Of a stretch of DNA of 64,000 nt, positions 1 through 9,120 are shown one piece after another. The stretch comes from Streptomyces avicenniae (GTDB taxonomy: Bacteria; Actinomycetota; Actinomycetes; Streptomycetales; Streptomycetaceae). How positions within the stretch are numbered: position 1 is the first letter of the stretch; every line of letters starts with the position of its first letter. Both the position numbers and the translations under genes were made by a program. The notes beneath the pieces are model-generated. The model saw only the letters and a list, made by a program, of their open reading frames with translations, made no database searches and had not been told where the DNA came from. The stretch is from assembly GCF_000719135.1 (NCBI RefSeq), contig NZ_JOEK01000015.1, positions 1 to 64,000 on the forward strand, read 5' to 3'.

Positions 1-90
1 CGCCCACCCCGCCCCTCCGTGTCCTTCTTCCGCGCGTGGCGCCGCGTGGCGGGCCCCTCCCACCCGCCGGCCGTCGCCCGCGCCGGTCGG

Positions 91-1464
91 CTACGCGCCG
101 GGCCCCTCCGCCTCGACCGCCACCGTCTCACCGTCGCCCGCGAAACCGGGCAGACCCCGCAGCAGCTCGTCCCGCACCCGCACACGAGCCCCGAGCTGGC
201 ACAGCACACCCAGAGTGCTCAGCGTCACCCGATGTATCAGCAGATAGGACGGCGGGAGATTCATCCGCCTCCCCAACTGCTGCGCGGGGGACCGCGGATC
301 CGCCAGCCGACCGGCCTGCTCCCGCAGCCACTGCCTGCTGAACGCGAACTCGGGCACGGACGCCGGCTCCACGAAGGGCAACAGCCACTCCAGCACCGCC
401 TGCGGCTCCAGCTCCGCCGACGGCTTCACGAAACCCTCCGCCGTCAGATGCGCGTACACCTCCTCCGCACGCCCGTCCAGCGTCATGCGCAGCGTGCGGC
501 CGATCACCGGCGGAAGCCCACCCGGCAGCCGGTTCACCGCACCGAAATCCAGCACACCGAGCCGCACCCTGCCCGTCCCCCCGTGATCCGCCGGGACGAT
601 CCGGAAATTCCCCGGATGCGCATCGGCGTGCAGCAACCCCGTCCTCGCCGGACCCGCGAAGAGGAAGCGGGTCAACAGCTGCCCCGCCAGGTCACGTTCC
701 TCCTGGCTCCCCCCGGCGATCACCTCCGACAGAGGCACCCCCGGCAGCCACTCGCTGACCAGCACCTCCTTCTGCTGCCGGATCACCGCCGGAACCGCCA
801 CATCCGGGTCGTCCCGGAACGCCTCGGCGCAGATCTGCTGCGACTCCGCCTCCAACCCGTAGTCCAGCTCCTCCGCGGCACGCTCCCGCAACTCCTCGAT
901 GAGCGGCTTGATGTCCATGCCGGGTATCAGCGGCCCCAACACCCGGGCGAACCGCCCCAGCTGCGTCAGATCCGCGAGCAGCGCCTCGCCCGCCCCCGGA
1001 TACTGGATCTTGACCGCCACCTCCCGGCCGTCATGCCACACGGCACGGTGCACCTGACCGATGGAGGCCGCCGCGGCGGGCTTCTCGTCGAACTCCAGGA
1101 ACAGCTCCCGCCAGCCCTCACCCAACCGCTCGTCCAACGCGGCCCGCACTGTCGCCGCGGGCATCGGCGGCGCCGCCTCCTGAAGCTTCGTCAACGCCGC
1201 CCGATAAGGACCCGCGACCGTCTCCGGCAGCGCCGACTCGAAAACGGACAACGCCTGGCCGAGCTTCATCGCCCCGCCCTTCAGCTGCCCCAGCACACTG
1301 AACAACTGCTCAGCCGTCCGCTGCTGCAACTCATTGCCCACCAACTCGGCCGACCGCCCGCCGATGCGCTTGCCGAGACCCCACGTGGCCCGGCCCGCGA
1401 AGCTCAGCGGCAACGTCGCCAGCTTCGCCGTCCTGGTCACCGCCTTACGGGGTAGGTCAGACAT
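91..1464 (-). CDS. ABC1/AarF-family atypical kinase
   Basis: A 457-aa protein of the UbiB/ABC1 (AarF) atypical kinase family. The family hallmarks are readable in order: the KxGQ motif (MKLGQALS, about residues 66-73), the Ala-rich AAAS nucleotide loop (about 130-134), the VKIQYPG lysine (K152), the HADAHPGN catalytic loop (279-286) and LDFG (305-308). Family members bind ATP and are tied to quinone or lipid homeostasis; the substrate here cannot be told. The reading frame is open much further upstream, but ATG at 1464 has a GGAGGGG ribosome site 5 nt away and begins MSDLPRKA, as the family does. It lies 88 nt downstream of the ThiF-like gene on the same strand, so co-transcription is possible. 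Confidence 0.9.
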   Translation of the reverse strand: MSDLPRKAVTRTAKLATLPLSFAGRATWGLGKRIGGRSAELVGNELQQRTAEQLFSVLGQLKGGAMKLGQALSVFESALPETVAGPYRAALTKLQEAAPPMPAATVRAALDERLGEGWRELFLEFDEKPAAAASIGQVHRAVWHDGREVAVKIQYPGAGEALLADLTQLGRFARVLGPLIPGMDIKPLIEELRERAAEELDYGLEAESQQICAEAFRDDPDVAVPAVIRQQKEVLVSEWLPGVPLSEVIAGGSQEERDLAGQLLTRFLFAGPARTGLLHADAHPGNFRIVPADHGGTGRVRLGVLDFGAVNRLPGGLPPVIGRTLRMTLDGRAEEVYAHLTAEGFVKPSAELEPQAVLEWLLPFVEPASVPEFAFSRQWLREQAGRLADPRSPAQQLGRRMNLPPSYLLIHRVTLSTLGVLCQLGARVRVRDELLRGLPGFAGDGETVAVEAEGPGA

Positions 1465-1552
1465 GTCGTCCCCTCCAACTCCCTTGGCGCCCACCGTCCC
1501 CGGGAATCCTCCCGACGCCGCGGGCGGCCGGGCCGGACGAACTCCGACCCGC

Positions 1553-2890
1553 CTATGCGTCATTGTGGACCCGGCCCGCACGGACAGGACCGGCCGGGCC
1601 GTCTCCCGGTGCCCCGCCCACCTCCGGCAGGACACCCGCCGCCCCGCACGGACACTCCTCATGCGGCTCCACCGGATGCGAGGTCGGCACCAGATCCGGC
1701 AACGCCAGCTCCAACCTGACACCCCCACCCGCCCGCGGCGCGCCGTCCAGAAAGGCCAGCGCCGTACAGGCCGTGAGCCCGGCGACAGCCATCGCCAGCG
1801 GACCGTCACACGCGGCCACACCCCTGCGGCGGCCGTTCCGCCACTGCGCCACCAACAGAGGCCACGCAGGCTCACGCCGCGCCCGCGTCCGCAGCAGACA
1901 ACCCGCGCAGCCGGTCGCCCCCGGCAGCACCAGCGGGCCGACGAAACCCGTCGCCTCCACCACACCCGCATACAGATGCGGCGTCCCGGCCGCCAGGACC
2001 GGCTCGGCGAGCAACGGATCCGGAGCATAGGCCGCCAGCCCGTCCCGAGGCGCGAAGATCACCAGATGCGCCCCCTCCCCGCGCTGCGCTCCCGACCCCC
2101 GGCGCCACGGCAGCACCGACCTGACCACGCTCCGCGCCGCAGCGGCCCGCCGCTGGCCGACATGCTCCCGGCGCAGCCCACCAGGAGAGCTGTCCACCAC
2201 CTCGACCTCACCGCCGTCCACCACCTCGACCTCGCCCACCCCCGCCTGGGACAGCGCCGCAGCCACCGCCGCCCCCACCCTGCCCGCCCCCCTGACCTGC
2301 ACCCGCGCCGTCCGGCGCGCGAGAAGCCGCCGCGCCCCCTCGCCCGGAGCCGGATGCACAAGGGACAGCGAGGCCAGATCGGGGCGCAGCGCGTCCCCCA
2401 CATCGGCGGAGGCAGCCCCCTCCTGCGTCGCGTCCGCGAGCACCCCGGCCGCCCGCAGCCGCCCCGTGATCCGGTCGGCCGCCCGGGCCCTGAGCCCCAG
2501 CGCCCGCGCCTCGCCCCGCAGCGCCCGCAACGACCTTGTCCCGTCCAGCAAGGTCAGGAACGTCTCCGTCGCCCCGTCCAGCGGGCCGAACAGCACCGAA
2601 TGCGCGGGCGTCACCCCGTAGCGCACCGTCTGGCGGTCGCACCAGCCCCGCCGCAGGGACGGCTTGATCATCGGATGCACGCGGTCGGCGTCCACCTCGT
2701 CCACGGCATCGACGTCCACTGCATCCACTGCACCCGCGTCGTCCGCCTTCTTCGACGCGGCATCCTCCGGGCCGGTCTCCTCCGGGCCGTCCGGCCGTGA
2801 GGTGTCGGTGCCGCTCGCGGGCCGCCGTCCTGCGTGCCGCGCGTGGTCCTCGCCCGCCGTGTCCGGCGCGTCCGCCCTGTAGGTCCCCAT
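1553..2890 (-). CDS. ThiF/E1-like protein with Cys-pair zinc site
   Basis: A 445-aa protein with a ThiF/MoeB/E1-type Rossmann core (RVQVRGAGRVG then VEVVDGG, about residues 195-220) and two cysteine pairs, GCAGC and CPCG, near residues 320 and 425, matching the structural zinc site of this fold. ThiF relatives adenylate a protein C-terminus or small molecule; this actinobacterial type has no established substrate. The first 70 residues are acidic low-complexity sequence. ATG at 2890 is preceded by GGGGAGG at good spacing, but a GTG beginning VHPMIKP about 70 codons later would remove the odd N-terminus and resembles remembered relatives. A 24-nt tandem repeat at 2192-2239 duplicates the VEVVD segment after the glycine-rich loop. 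Confidence 0.75.
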   Translation of the reverse strand: MGTYRADAPDTAGEDHARHAGRRPASGTDTSRPDGPEETGPEDAASKKADDAGAVDAVDVDAVDEVDADRVHPMIKPSLRRGWCDRQTVRYGVTPAHSVLFGPLDGATETFLTLLDGTRSLRALRGEARALGLRARAADRITGRLRAAGVLADATQEGAASADVGDALRPDLASLSLVHPAPGEGARRLLARRTARVQVRGAGRVGAAVAAALSQAGVGEVEVVDGGEVEVVDSSPGGLRREHVGQRRAAAARSVVRSVLPWRRGSGAQRGEGAHLVIFAPRDGLAAYAPDPLLAEPVLAAGTPHLYAGVVEATGFVGPLVLPGATGCAGCLLRTRARREPAWPLLVAQWRNGRRRGVAACDGPLAMAVAGLTACTALAFLDGAPRAGGGVRLELALPDLVPTSHPVEPHEECPCGAAGVLPEVGGAPGDGPAGPVRAGRVHNDA

Positions 2891-3092
2891 CCCGGCCTCC
2901 CCGGTCCTCGTCCGCGGTGGTTCGCGGTGGATTCATGATCGACCAGGAGCAAGGGGGCGTGTGTGAGGTTTTCCACAGGAAGCCGAGAAAATCCGATAAA
3001 TAGGGCGGTAGTGCGGGGTGCCGCTTGCGGTCCGTGAGCAACCGGTGTCTCGCTCACGCACATAACGGGGTCCCACCGGGTAACGTCGAAGT

Positions 3093-3731
3093 GTGCCCGC
3101 CGACCCGCTGAAGAGCGCCGGCCCGCCGCAGACCACCCCACCGGCGGGCGGGGCGACCCTGGCCGGAAACCCGTCAGGAGCCCTGTCCGCCCGCCCCGCC
3201 GGGTCACGGCCCGAGCAGGTCGAGGTCCGGCGCAGCTCCCGGCGCAGAAGAACCGTCTCCGCCTACCGTGAGGGCGACCGCACCATCGTCATGATCCCCG
3301 CCCGCATGACCGTGGACGAGGAACGGCGCTGGGTCTCGGTGATGCTGGACAAGCTCGCCGCCCAGGAAGACCGCCGCATGCTCGGTGACGACGCGATCGC
3401 CGCCCGCGCGGCCGAACTGTCCGAGCGCTACCTCCACGGCCGCGCCCGGCCGGAGAGCGTCCGCTGGGTCACCAACCAGAACGCCCGCTGGGGCTCCTGC
3501 ACCCCCGCGCTCGGCAGCATCCGCCTCTCGCACCGCCTCCAGGGCATGCCCGAGTACGTCATCGACTACGTGCTGCTCCACGAGCTGGCCCACCTCCTGG
3601 TGCCCGGCCACGGCCCCGGCTTCTGGAAGCTCCTCGACCGCTACCCGCGCACCGAGCGGGCCCGCGGCTTCCTGGAAGGCGTCGTCGGCGCCGAGCGCCT
3701 GCCGTACGTGCCCTGGCCACGGTCCGACTGA
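3093..3731 (+). CDS. YgjP/WLM-type zinc metallopeptidase
   Basis: A 212-aa predicted metalloprotease of the YgjP (DUF45, M48-like) family. The zinc motif HELAH is at residues 163-167 with a further His at 173 (PGHGPGFW), and the family signature RWGSCTP is near 132-138. Relatives are cytoplasmic with unknown substrates. The first 45 residues are Pro/Gly-rich and not part of the fold. The GTG start has no ribosome site; TAACGT ends exactly 6 nt before it, which suggests a leaderless mRNA. It is transcribed divergently from the ThiF-like gene across about 200 nt. Confidence 0.85.
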   Translation: MPADPLKSAGPPQTTPPAGGATLAGNPSGALSARPAGSRPEQVEVRRSSRRRRTVSAYREGDRTIVMIPARMTVDEERRWVSVMLDKLAAQEDRRMLGDDAIAARAAELSERYLHGRARPESVRWVTNQNARWGSCTPALGSIRLSHRLQGMPEYVIDYVLLHELAHLLVPGHGPGFWKLLDRYPRTERARGFLEGVVGAERLPYVPWPRSD

Positions 3732-3848
3732 GCCGTTCCCCGTGTCCCGCGCCCGTCGCCCGTCCGACCACCCGGGGACCGACGTCAGTGGTACGGACTA
3801 GTGTGTCGCCCCAGGACATTCCTGTCGGACGGGGGACGGTCGTTACGG

Positions 3849-5525
3849 ATGGCGAGGCAATTCCAGCGGGGCCAGAAGACCCGCCTCACTGATCTCACAC
3901 TGGGCACGGACCTGTACGTCGGCGTACAGATCTCCGGCCCCGGGCTGGTCTTCGACATCAGCTGCTTCGGGCTCGACGCCGACGAACAGCTCTCCGACGA
4001 CCGCTACTTCGTCTTCTACAACCAGCCGAAGTCGCCCGAGGAATCCCTCCAGCTCCTCGGCGCCCAGGCAGGGGACACCGAGTCCTTCCGCGTCACCCTC
4101 GACCAGGTGCCGAGCGCGATCCACCGGCTCGCGTTCACCGCCACCATCGACGGCGACGGCACCATGGCCCAGGCCGCACCCGGCTACCTGCGGATCGTCG
4201 CGGGCGGCGAGGAGGTCGCGCGCTACGCGTTCGACGGCTCCGCGTTCACGACCGAGCGCGCGGTCATGCTCGGCGACTTCTACCGCAAGGACGGCTGGCG
4301 CTTCGCCGCCGTCGGCCAGGGATTCGACGGCGGACTCGCCGCGCTCCTGCGGCACTTCGGCGGCGAGGTCGAGGAGGACGACAGCGCCGACGACCCGGCC
4401 CAGGCCGCCCCGCAGGGCGGCGCACCGGGCTTCGCCGTCCCCGGAGCCGCCTCCGCGCCCGTCGCCCCCGGCTTCGCCCCGCCTGGGGCCGCCGCACCCC
4501 CGGCGCCGCCACCCCCGGCCGCCCCCGCGCCACCGCCGCCCGCCGTCACCCAGCCGCTGCCCGTCCAGACGCCGCACGCGCCGGTCGCCGCCCACCAGCC
4601 CCCGCCGCCACCGGCGGCCACCCAGCCGTTCCCGGTCCAGCCCGGCCCGTACGCGCCGCCCGGACACCAGGCCCCGCCCGCCTACCCGGCGCCCGGACAG
4701 CCCGTGCCCGGCCACCCCGCCCCACCGGCCGCACCCTACGGCGGCCCGCCACCGCAGGCACCGTACGGCGGCCCGCCACCCCAGCCACCCTTCCCCGGCG
4801 GCCCGCACCAGCAGCCGCACCACCCCGCACCCACGCCGGTCGCGGCCGGTGCCGCGGGCGCCGCGGGACTGCAAGGCGCCTTCCAGAAGTACGGCGGCAG
4901 CCGCGAACACCGCCGCTGGGCCGTGCAGAACCCCCAACTGGTCCGCGCCGACCTCGGGATCGACGGCAAGCCCGTCCTCGCCCGCCAGGGCAGCATGGTC
5001 CTCTACCAGGGCGACGTCGAGTTCGGCTACAAAGGCGCCGGAATGCGCGGCCGGATGACGCGCTGGGCCACCGGCGAGGGCATGCCCGCGCTCATGCGCT
5101 GCACCGGTACCGGCCAGGTCTTCTTCGCCGAGGAAGCCGCCGAACTGCACCCGGTCGAACTCCAGGGGGACGCCATCGTCGTCGCGTCCCAGCACGTGCT
5201 GGCCTTCGACGAATCGCTCGACGTCGAGGTGCGCCGCATCGACGGGCACGGCATACCAGGCGGCTCCCTGTTCGCCCTCCAGTTCCAGGGGACCGGCACG
5301 CTCGTCATCACCACGCACGGCCAGCCGCTCGTCCTGCCCGTCACCAACGCCACCTTCGCCGACGCCAACGCCATCGTCGCCTGGTCCGCCGCCGCGCAGG
5401 TCCTCGTCGCCAACCAGGTACGGCTGCGCAGGCACGCCTACCCGGGCCACACCGGCGAGAGCACCCAGCTCCAATTCCGCGGCGCGCCCGGCAACTTCGC
5501 GATCATCCAGCCGTACGAGATCTGA
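3849..5525 (+). CDS. TerD-AIM24 fusion protein
   Basis: A 558-aa protein with two recognisable domains. Residues 1 to about 180 form a TerD/stress-response domain (calcium-binding family; GTDLYVGVQISG, FDISCFGLD, DGDGTMAQAAPGYLRIV). Residues about 190-330 are a Pro/Ala/Gly linker with repeated PYGGPPPQ. Residues about 345-555 are an AIM24-family beta domain (LARQGSMVLYQGDVEF, ITTHGQPLVLPV, NAIVAWS). TerD proteins belong to tellurite/stress systems; AIM24 has no settled bacterial function. ATG 3849 is chosen over an upstream GTG because MARQFQRGQ is a natural TerD N-terminus and GGGGGA lies upstream. It leads a three-gene run with two further AIM24 genes 11 and 20 nt apart. Confidence 0.85.
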   Translation: MARQFQRGQKTRLTDLTLGTDLYVGVQISGPGLVFDISCFGLDADEQLSDDRYFVFYNQPKSPEESLQLLGAQAGDTESFRVTLDQVPSAIHRLAFTATIDGDGTMAQAAPGYLRIVAGGEEVARYAFDGSAFTTERAVMLGDFYRKDGWRFAAVGQGFDGGLAALLRHFGGEVEEDDSADDPAQAAPQGGAPGFAVPGAASAPVAPGFAPPGAAAPPAPPPPAAPAPPPPAVTQPLPVQTPHAPVAAHQPPPPPAATQPFPVQPGPYAPPGHQAPPAYPAPGQPVPGHPAPPAAPYGGPPPQAPYGGPPPQPPFPGGPHQQPHHPAPTPVAAGAAGAAGLQGAFQKYGGSREHRRWAVQNPQLVRADLGIDGKPVLARQGSMVLYQGDVEFGYKGAGMRGRMTRWATGEGMPALMRCTGTGQVFFAEEAAELHPVELQGDAIVVASQHVLAFDESLDVEVRRIDGHGIPGGSLFALQFQGTGTLVITTHGQPLVLPVTNATFADANAIVAWSAAAQVLVANQVRLRRHAYPGHTGESTQLQFRGAPGNFAIIQPYEI

Positions 5526-5536
5526 AGGAGCCCGTG

Positions 5537-6223
5537 ATGGACCAGCGCATGATCGCGGGCCACGCCCCGACCGCCCCCGCCGCCCGCATGGACAACCACG
5601 GCCCGTCCATCGCCCGCGTCGCCCTGCGCAGCGGACAGGACCTGTTCGCCCGCGCCGGGTCGATGATCGGCTACGAGGGCTTCATCCAGTACGAGGCGAA
5701 CTCCTCCGGCCTCGGCCGGGCCGCCGCCGGGCGCATCAGCGGCGAGAACGTCCCCCTGATGCGCTGCCACGGCGACGGCCGCCTGTACCTGGCCGACTAC
5801 GGCGCCCACGTCGTCTGCCTCGAACTCGCCGAGGACAACCTCTCCGTCAACGCCGCCAACGTCCTCGCCTTCGACGCCCACCTCCAGTGGGGCGTGCAAC
5901 GCGTCAAGGGCGTCGCCAAGTTCGCCGGGCAGGGCCTGTTCAACCTCGGCATATCCGGCACCGGCTGGGTCGCGGTCACCAGCCGCGGCATGCCCGTCGT
6001 CGTGGACTGCGCACAGGCCGGGGAGACGTTCGTGGACCCCGACGCCCTCGTCGCCTGGTCCACCGGCCTGCGCGTCGAGGGCAAACGCAGCTTCAAGGCG
6101 TCGTCCCTGATCGGACGGGGCAGCGGCGAGGCGTTCCAGCTCGCCTTCTCCGGCCACGGATTCGTCGTCGTGCAGCCCAGCGAGGACAGCACCGACCGGC
6201 TCACGCAGCCGCAGCAGCAGTAG
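5537..6223 (+). CDS. AIM24-family protein, copy 2
   Basis: A 228-aa stand-alone AIM24-domain protein, alignable by eye with the C-terminal half of the preceding TerD fusion and with the next gene: FARAGSMIGYEGFIQYE, VPLMRCHGDGRLYLADYG, SGTGWVAVTSRGMPVVVD, DALVAWSTGLR. No signal peptide or membrane segment is seen. GAAGGAG sits 6 nt before ATG 5537; a GTG one codon earlier is possible but too close to that site. The short spacing on both sides implies an operon and a joint function, perhaps a surface or membrane-stress complex, but that is inference only. Confidence 0.85.
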   Translation: MDQRMIAGHAPTAPAARMDNHGPSIARVALRSGQDLFARAGSMIGYEGFIQYEANSSGLGRAAAGRISGENVPLMRCHGDGRLYLADYGAHVVCLELAEDNLSVNAANVLAFDAHLQWGVQRVKGVAKFAGQGLFNLGISGTGWVAVTSRGMPVVVDCAQAGETFVDPDALVAWSTGLRVEGKRSFKASSLIGRGSGEAFQLAFSGHGFVVVQPSEDSTDRLTQPQQQ

Positions 6224-6243
6224 CACGACGGGGGAGTGACGCC

Positions 6244-7002
6244 ATGCAGAGCCCGATCTTCAACCACACCGTGAACCAGACCCAGGACCGGTTCGCCCTC
6301 CAAGGCGCGCAGATGCTGCGCGTCGGCCTCTCGCACGGCGAGGACGTGCTGGCCCGCGCGGGCAGCATGGTCGCCTTCGAGGGGATCGTCGAGTTCGACG
6401 CCGAGTACGAGCCGCCGGGACGCCAGCGCACGCAGTGGGCCGCCGGTGAGGTCCTGCCCCTGATGCGCTGCTACGGCCAAGGAGCCGTCTACCTGGCCAA
6501 CCTCGCCCAGCACGTCCACGTCCTCGACGTCGATCACGAGGGCCTGACCGTGGACAGCTCCTACGTCCTCGCCCTCGACCCCCACCTGCACTGGGACGTC
6601 GTCGCCGTCGAGAGCCGCCACGGCATCGCGGGCGTCGGCGCCCACAACCTCGTCATCAGCGGCCGGGGCAAGGTCGCCCTCACCACCTCGGGCCGCCCGC
6701 TCGTCATGCGGGTGACCCCCGACGGGTACATCGGCGCCGACGCGGACGCCGTCGTCGCCTGGTCGTCGTCGCTGCGCGTCCAGATGCAGGCCCAGACCAG
6801 CACCGCCTCCGTCTGGCGCCGCCGCGGCAACACCGGCGAAGGCTGGGAACTGAACTTCATGGGCGAAGGCCACGTCGTCGTCCAGCCCAGCGAACTGCTC
6901 CCCCCCACCCACACGTCGTTCGGCGAGCAGCTCTCAGGACAGTTCCGGCCCAACCCCGGGCAGGGAGGGCCGCCCCAGGGCGGCGGCGCCTGGGGCCGCT
7001 AG
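6244..7002 (+). CDS. AIM24-family protein, copy 3
   Basis: A 252-aa third AIM24-domain protein. Matching blocks are LARAGSMVAFEGIVEFD, VLPLMRCYGQGAVYLANL, ISGRGKVALTTSGRPLVM and DAVVAWSSSLRVQ, followed by a Gly/Pro-rich tail of about 25 residues. ATG 6244 has GGGGGAG 7 nt upstream. The stop overlaps the stop of the convergent Nudix gene by 4 nt, so there is no room for a terminator between them. Confidence 0.85.
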   Translation: MQSPIFNHTVNQTQDRFALQGAQMLRVGLSHGEDVLARAGSMVAFEGIVEFDAEYEPPGRQRTQWAAGEVLPLMRCYGQGAVYLANLAQHVHVLDVDHEGLTVDSSYVLALDPHLHWDVVAVESRHGIAGVGAHNLVISGRGKVALTTSGRPLVMRVTPDGYIGADADAVVAWSSSLRVQMQAQTSTASVWRRRGNTGEGWELNFMGEGHVVVQPSELLPPTHTSFGEQLSGQFRPNPGQGGPPQGGGAWGR

Positions 7003-7565
7003 CGGCCACCCGCGGGTGCGTCGGCAGTCACCAGCCGCCGCACCCGCCCGACCAGCGCGCGCACGGACCCGTCCGTGTCCTCCGGCAGCGCGTCCCAGCC
7101 GAACCACCGCAGATCCAACGACTCCTCGCTCCGCACCTCCACCGCGTCCGGCGGGGCCACCGCCGCGTACTGCACATCCATGTGCACCGCGCACGGCGTC
7201 ACGTGCCGGTCCAGCGCCACAGGACCCGGCAACAACGCCAGCCCCACGACCCCGGACTCCTCACGCGCCTCCCGCAGCGCCGCGGCCGCCAGGGTCGCGT
7301 CCTCCCGCTCGCAGTGCCCACCCGTCTGGAGCCACAGACCGATCTTGCGATGCAACGTCAGCAACACCCGGCCACCAGCGGGATCGACCACCAACGCGCT
7401 CGCCGTGACATGCCCCTCCGCACAGGACCGCCACATGCCGTCAGGACGCGCCGCGAGATGACCCGCGTACGCGCGCCGCAGCGCCTCCTGCGCGGCGTCC
7501 GGCGCGGCCCACTCACGCAGGACGCGCGCCGCGTCCTCCCGCAGCGCCGCCGGGGAAACGCTCAC
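6999..7565 (-). CDS. Nudix hydrolase
   Basis: A 188-aa Nudix-fold pyrophosphohydrolase. The catalytic helix reads REAREESG with upstream glycines in TGGHCERED. The spacing between the first Gly and the RE pair is a little longer than the textbook box, as I recall for this actinobacterial subgroup (LWLQTGGHCE). The substrate is unknown. The GTG start overlaps the TGA of the upstream metalloprotease gene as GTGA, so translation is probably coupled. Confidence 0.85.
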   Translation of the reverse strand: MSVSPAALREDAARVLREWAAPDAAQEALRRAYAGHLAARPDGMWRSCAEGHVTASALVVDPAGGRVLLTLHRKIGLWLQTGGHCEREDATLAAAALREAREESGVVGLALLPGPVALDRHVTPCAVHMDVQYAAVAPPDAVEVRSEESLDLRWFGWDALPEDTDGSVRALVGRVRRLVTADAPAGGR

Positions 7566-8983
7566 CGGCCGCTCTCGCCGCCGTCACGGTTCCCGTCGCC
7601 GTCGTCGCCGTCCTTGTCCGCGTCCGAGTCCTTGTCCAGCCGCGGGCCCGGCTCACCGGCCGCGTCCCCCAGCATCCGGTCCAGCTCCGAGAAGTCCAGC
7701 TGCTCACGGTGCACGAAGCCGTCCGGGTCGTCCAGGTCCTGCGCCGTCGGCAGCATGTCCGGATGCGCCCACAGCGCGTCCCGGCCCTGCGTGCCCCGCG
7801 CGTCCGTCAGCGACGCCCACAGCCGCGCCGCGTCCCGCAGCCGCCGCGGACGCAGCTCAAGACCGATGAGCGTCGCGAACGTCTGCTCGGCGGGCCCGCC
7901 CGTCGCCCGGCGCCGCCGCAGCGTCTCCCGCAGCGCCGCCGCCGACGGCAGATGCGGCTCCGCCGCCGCGAACACCACGGCGTCCACCCAGCCCTCCACG
8001 AGCGCCAGCGCCGTCTCCAGACGCGCCAGCGCCGCCTTCTGCTGCGGCGTGTCCTCCGGCTGGAACAGACCCTGCTGAAGCTTCTCCTGCAACTCCTCGG
8101 GACGCGTCGGGTCGAGCTGCCCGACCAGGTCCTCCAGCTTCCCCGTGTCCACCTGGATGCCCCGCGCGTACCCGTCCACCGCGCCGAACAGATGCGAGCG
8201 CAGCCACGGCACGTGCGCGAACAGACGCTGGTGCGCCGCCTCCCGCAACGCCAGGTACAACCGCACCTCGCGCTCCTCCACACCGAGACCGGCACCCAGC
8301 GCCGCCACGTTCTGCGGCAGCAGCGCCGCCTTGCCCGCCGGGCCCAGCGGCAGCCCCACGTCCGTCGAACCCACGACCTCGCCCGCCAGCGCGCCGACCG
8401 CCTGCCCGATCTGCGTGCCGAACATCGCGCCGCCCATCGAGCGCATCATCCCCAGCAGCGGCCCGGCCATCGCCTGCATCTCCTCGGGCAGCACCTGCCC
8501 CATGGCCGCACCGACACGTTCGGCCACCGGATCGACCAGTTCACGCCACACCGGCAACGTGGCCTCGACCCACTCTGCGCGGCTCCACGCCACCGCCGTG
8601 CCCGCGCCGGACGGCAGCGACGTCACCCCGTCCAGCCACAGATCCGCCAGCCGCAGCGCCTCGTCCACCTGCGCCCGCTCGCTCGCCGCCACACTCCGGT
8701 CCTTGGACCCGTCGGGCGCCCCCTGGGCCACCGTCTGACGGGCCACCGTCCGCGCGAGATCCCAGTTCACGGGCCCGCCCTCGTACGACAGCATCTGGCC
8801 CAGCTGCTGGAACGCGGCGCCCAGGTCCTGCGGATTCAGCTGCCCACCCATGGAGCCGAACAGCGCCGCCAGCGGATTGTCGGCGGGATCGGGCCCACGG
8901 CCCTGCCCGCCGCCCCTCTTGTTCTCGGGGTCGCCGTCCTCCGGCTCGTTCGGCAGGCCGAATCCGAATGGGAAGTCACTCAC
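7562..8983 (-). CDS. DUF2342 (zincin_2) family predicted metalloprotease
   Basis: A 473-aa protein of the actinobacterial DUF2342/zincin_2 family, usually annotated zinc-dependent metalloprotease. It has a Gly/Pro-rich start, a family block (FGTQIGQAVGALAGEVVGSTDVGLPLGP, in pieces around residues 180-215), a helix LREAAHQRLFAHVPWLR where the zinc site is expected, and a 50-residue acidic Asp/Lys tail. A canonical HExxH is not visible, so activity is uncertain. The start at 8983 gives MSDFPFGFG. The stop overlaps the Nudix start, making a two-gene unit divergent from the SDR gene. Confidence 0.8.
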   Translation of the reverse strand: MSDFPFGFGLPNEPEDGDPENKRGGGQGRGPDPADNPLAALFGSMGGQLNPQDLGAAFQQLGQMLSYEGGPVNWDLARTVARQTVAQGAPDGSKDRSVAASERAQVDEALRLADLWLDGVTSLPSGAGTAVAWSRAEWVEATLPVWRELVDPVAERVGAAMGQVLPEEMQAMAGPLLGMMRSMGGAMFGTQIGQAVGALAGEVVGSTDVGLPLGPAGKAALLPQNVAALGAGLGVEEREVRLYLALREAAHQRLFAHVPWLRSHLFGAVDGYARGIQVDTGKLEDLVGQLDPTRPEELQEKLQQGLFQPEDTPQQKAALARLETALALVEGWVDAVVFAAAEPHLPSAAALRETLRRRRATGGPAEQTFATLIGLELRPRRLRDAARLWASLTDARGTQGRDALWAHPDMLPTAQDLDDPDGFVHREQLDFSELDRMLGDAAGEPGPRLDKDSDADKDGDDGDGNRDGGESGR

Positions 8984-9120
8984 GGGAAACCTCGGCTCTT
9001 ATGGGGGTCGGACGGAACCGACGTGCCTGTGAATCGATGGTGCGTGCCCCCAGCCTAGACACCTCTCAGGCAGGATGGGCCTGCGCACGTCGTACCAGAA
9101 TCAACCGCTGGAGAGGTCCT

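Noticed and set aside
19..1455. Long plus-strand open frame of 478 codons opposite the ABC1 kinase gene
   Set aside because: Arg/Pro/Gln-rich composition, no domain and no ribosome site; it is the antisense shadow of a well-motivated gene.
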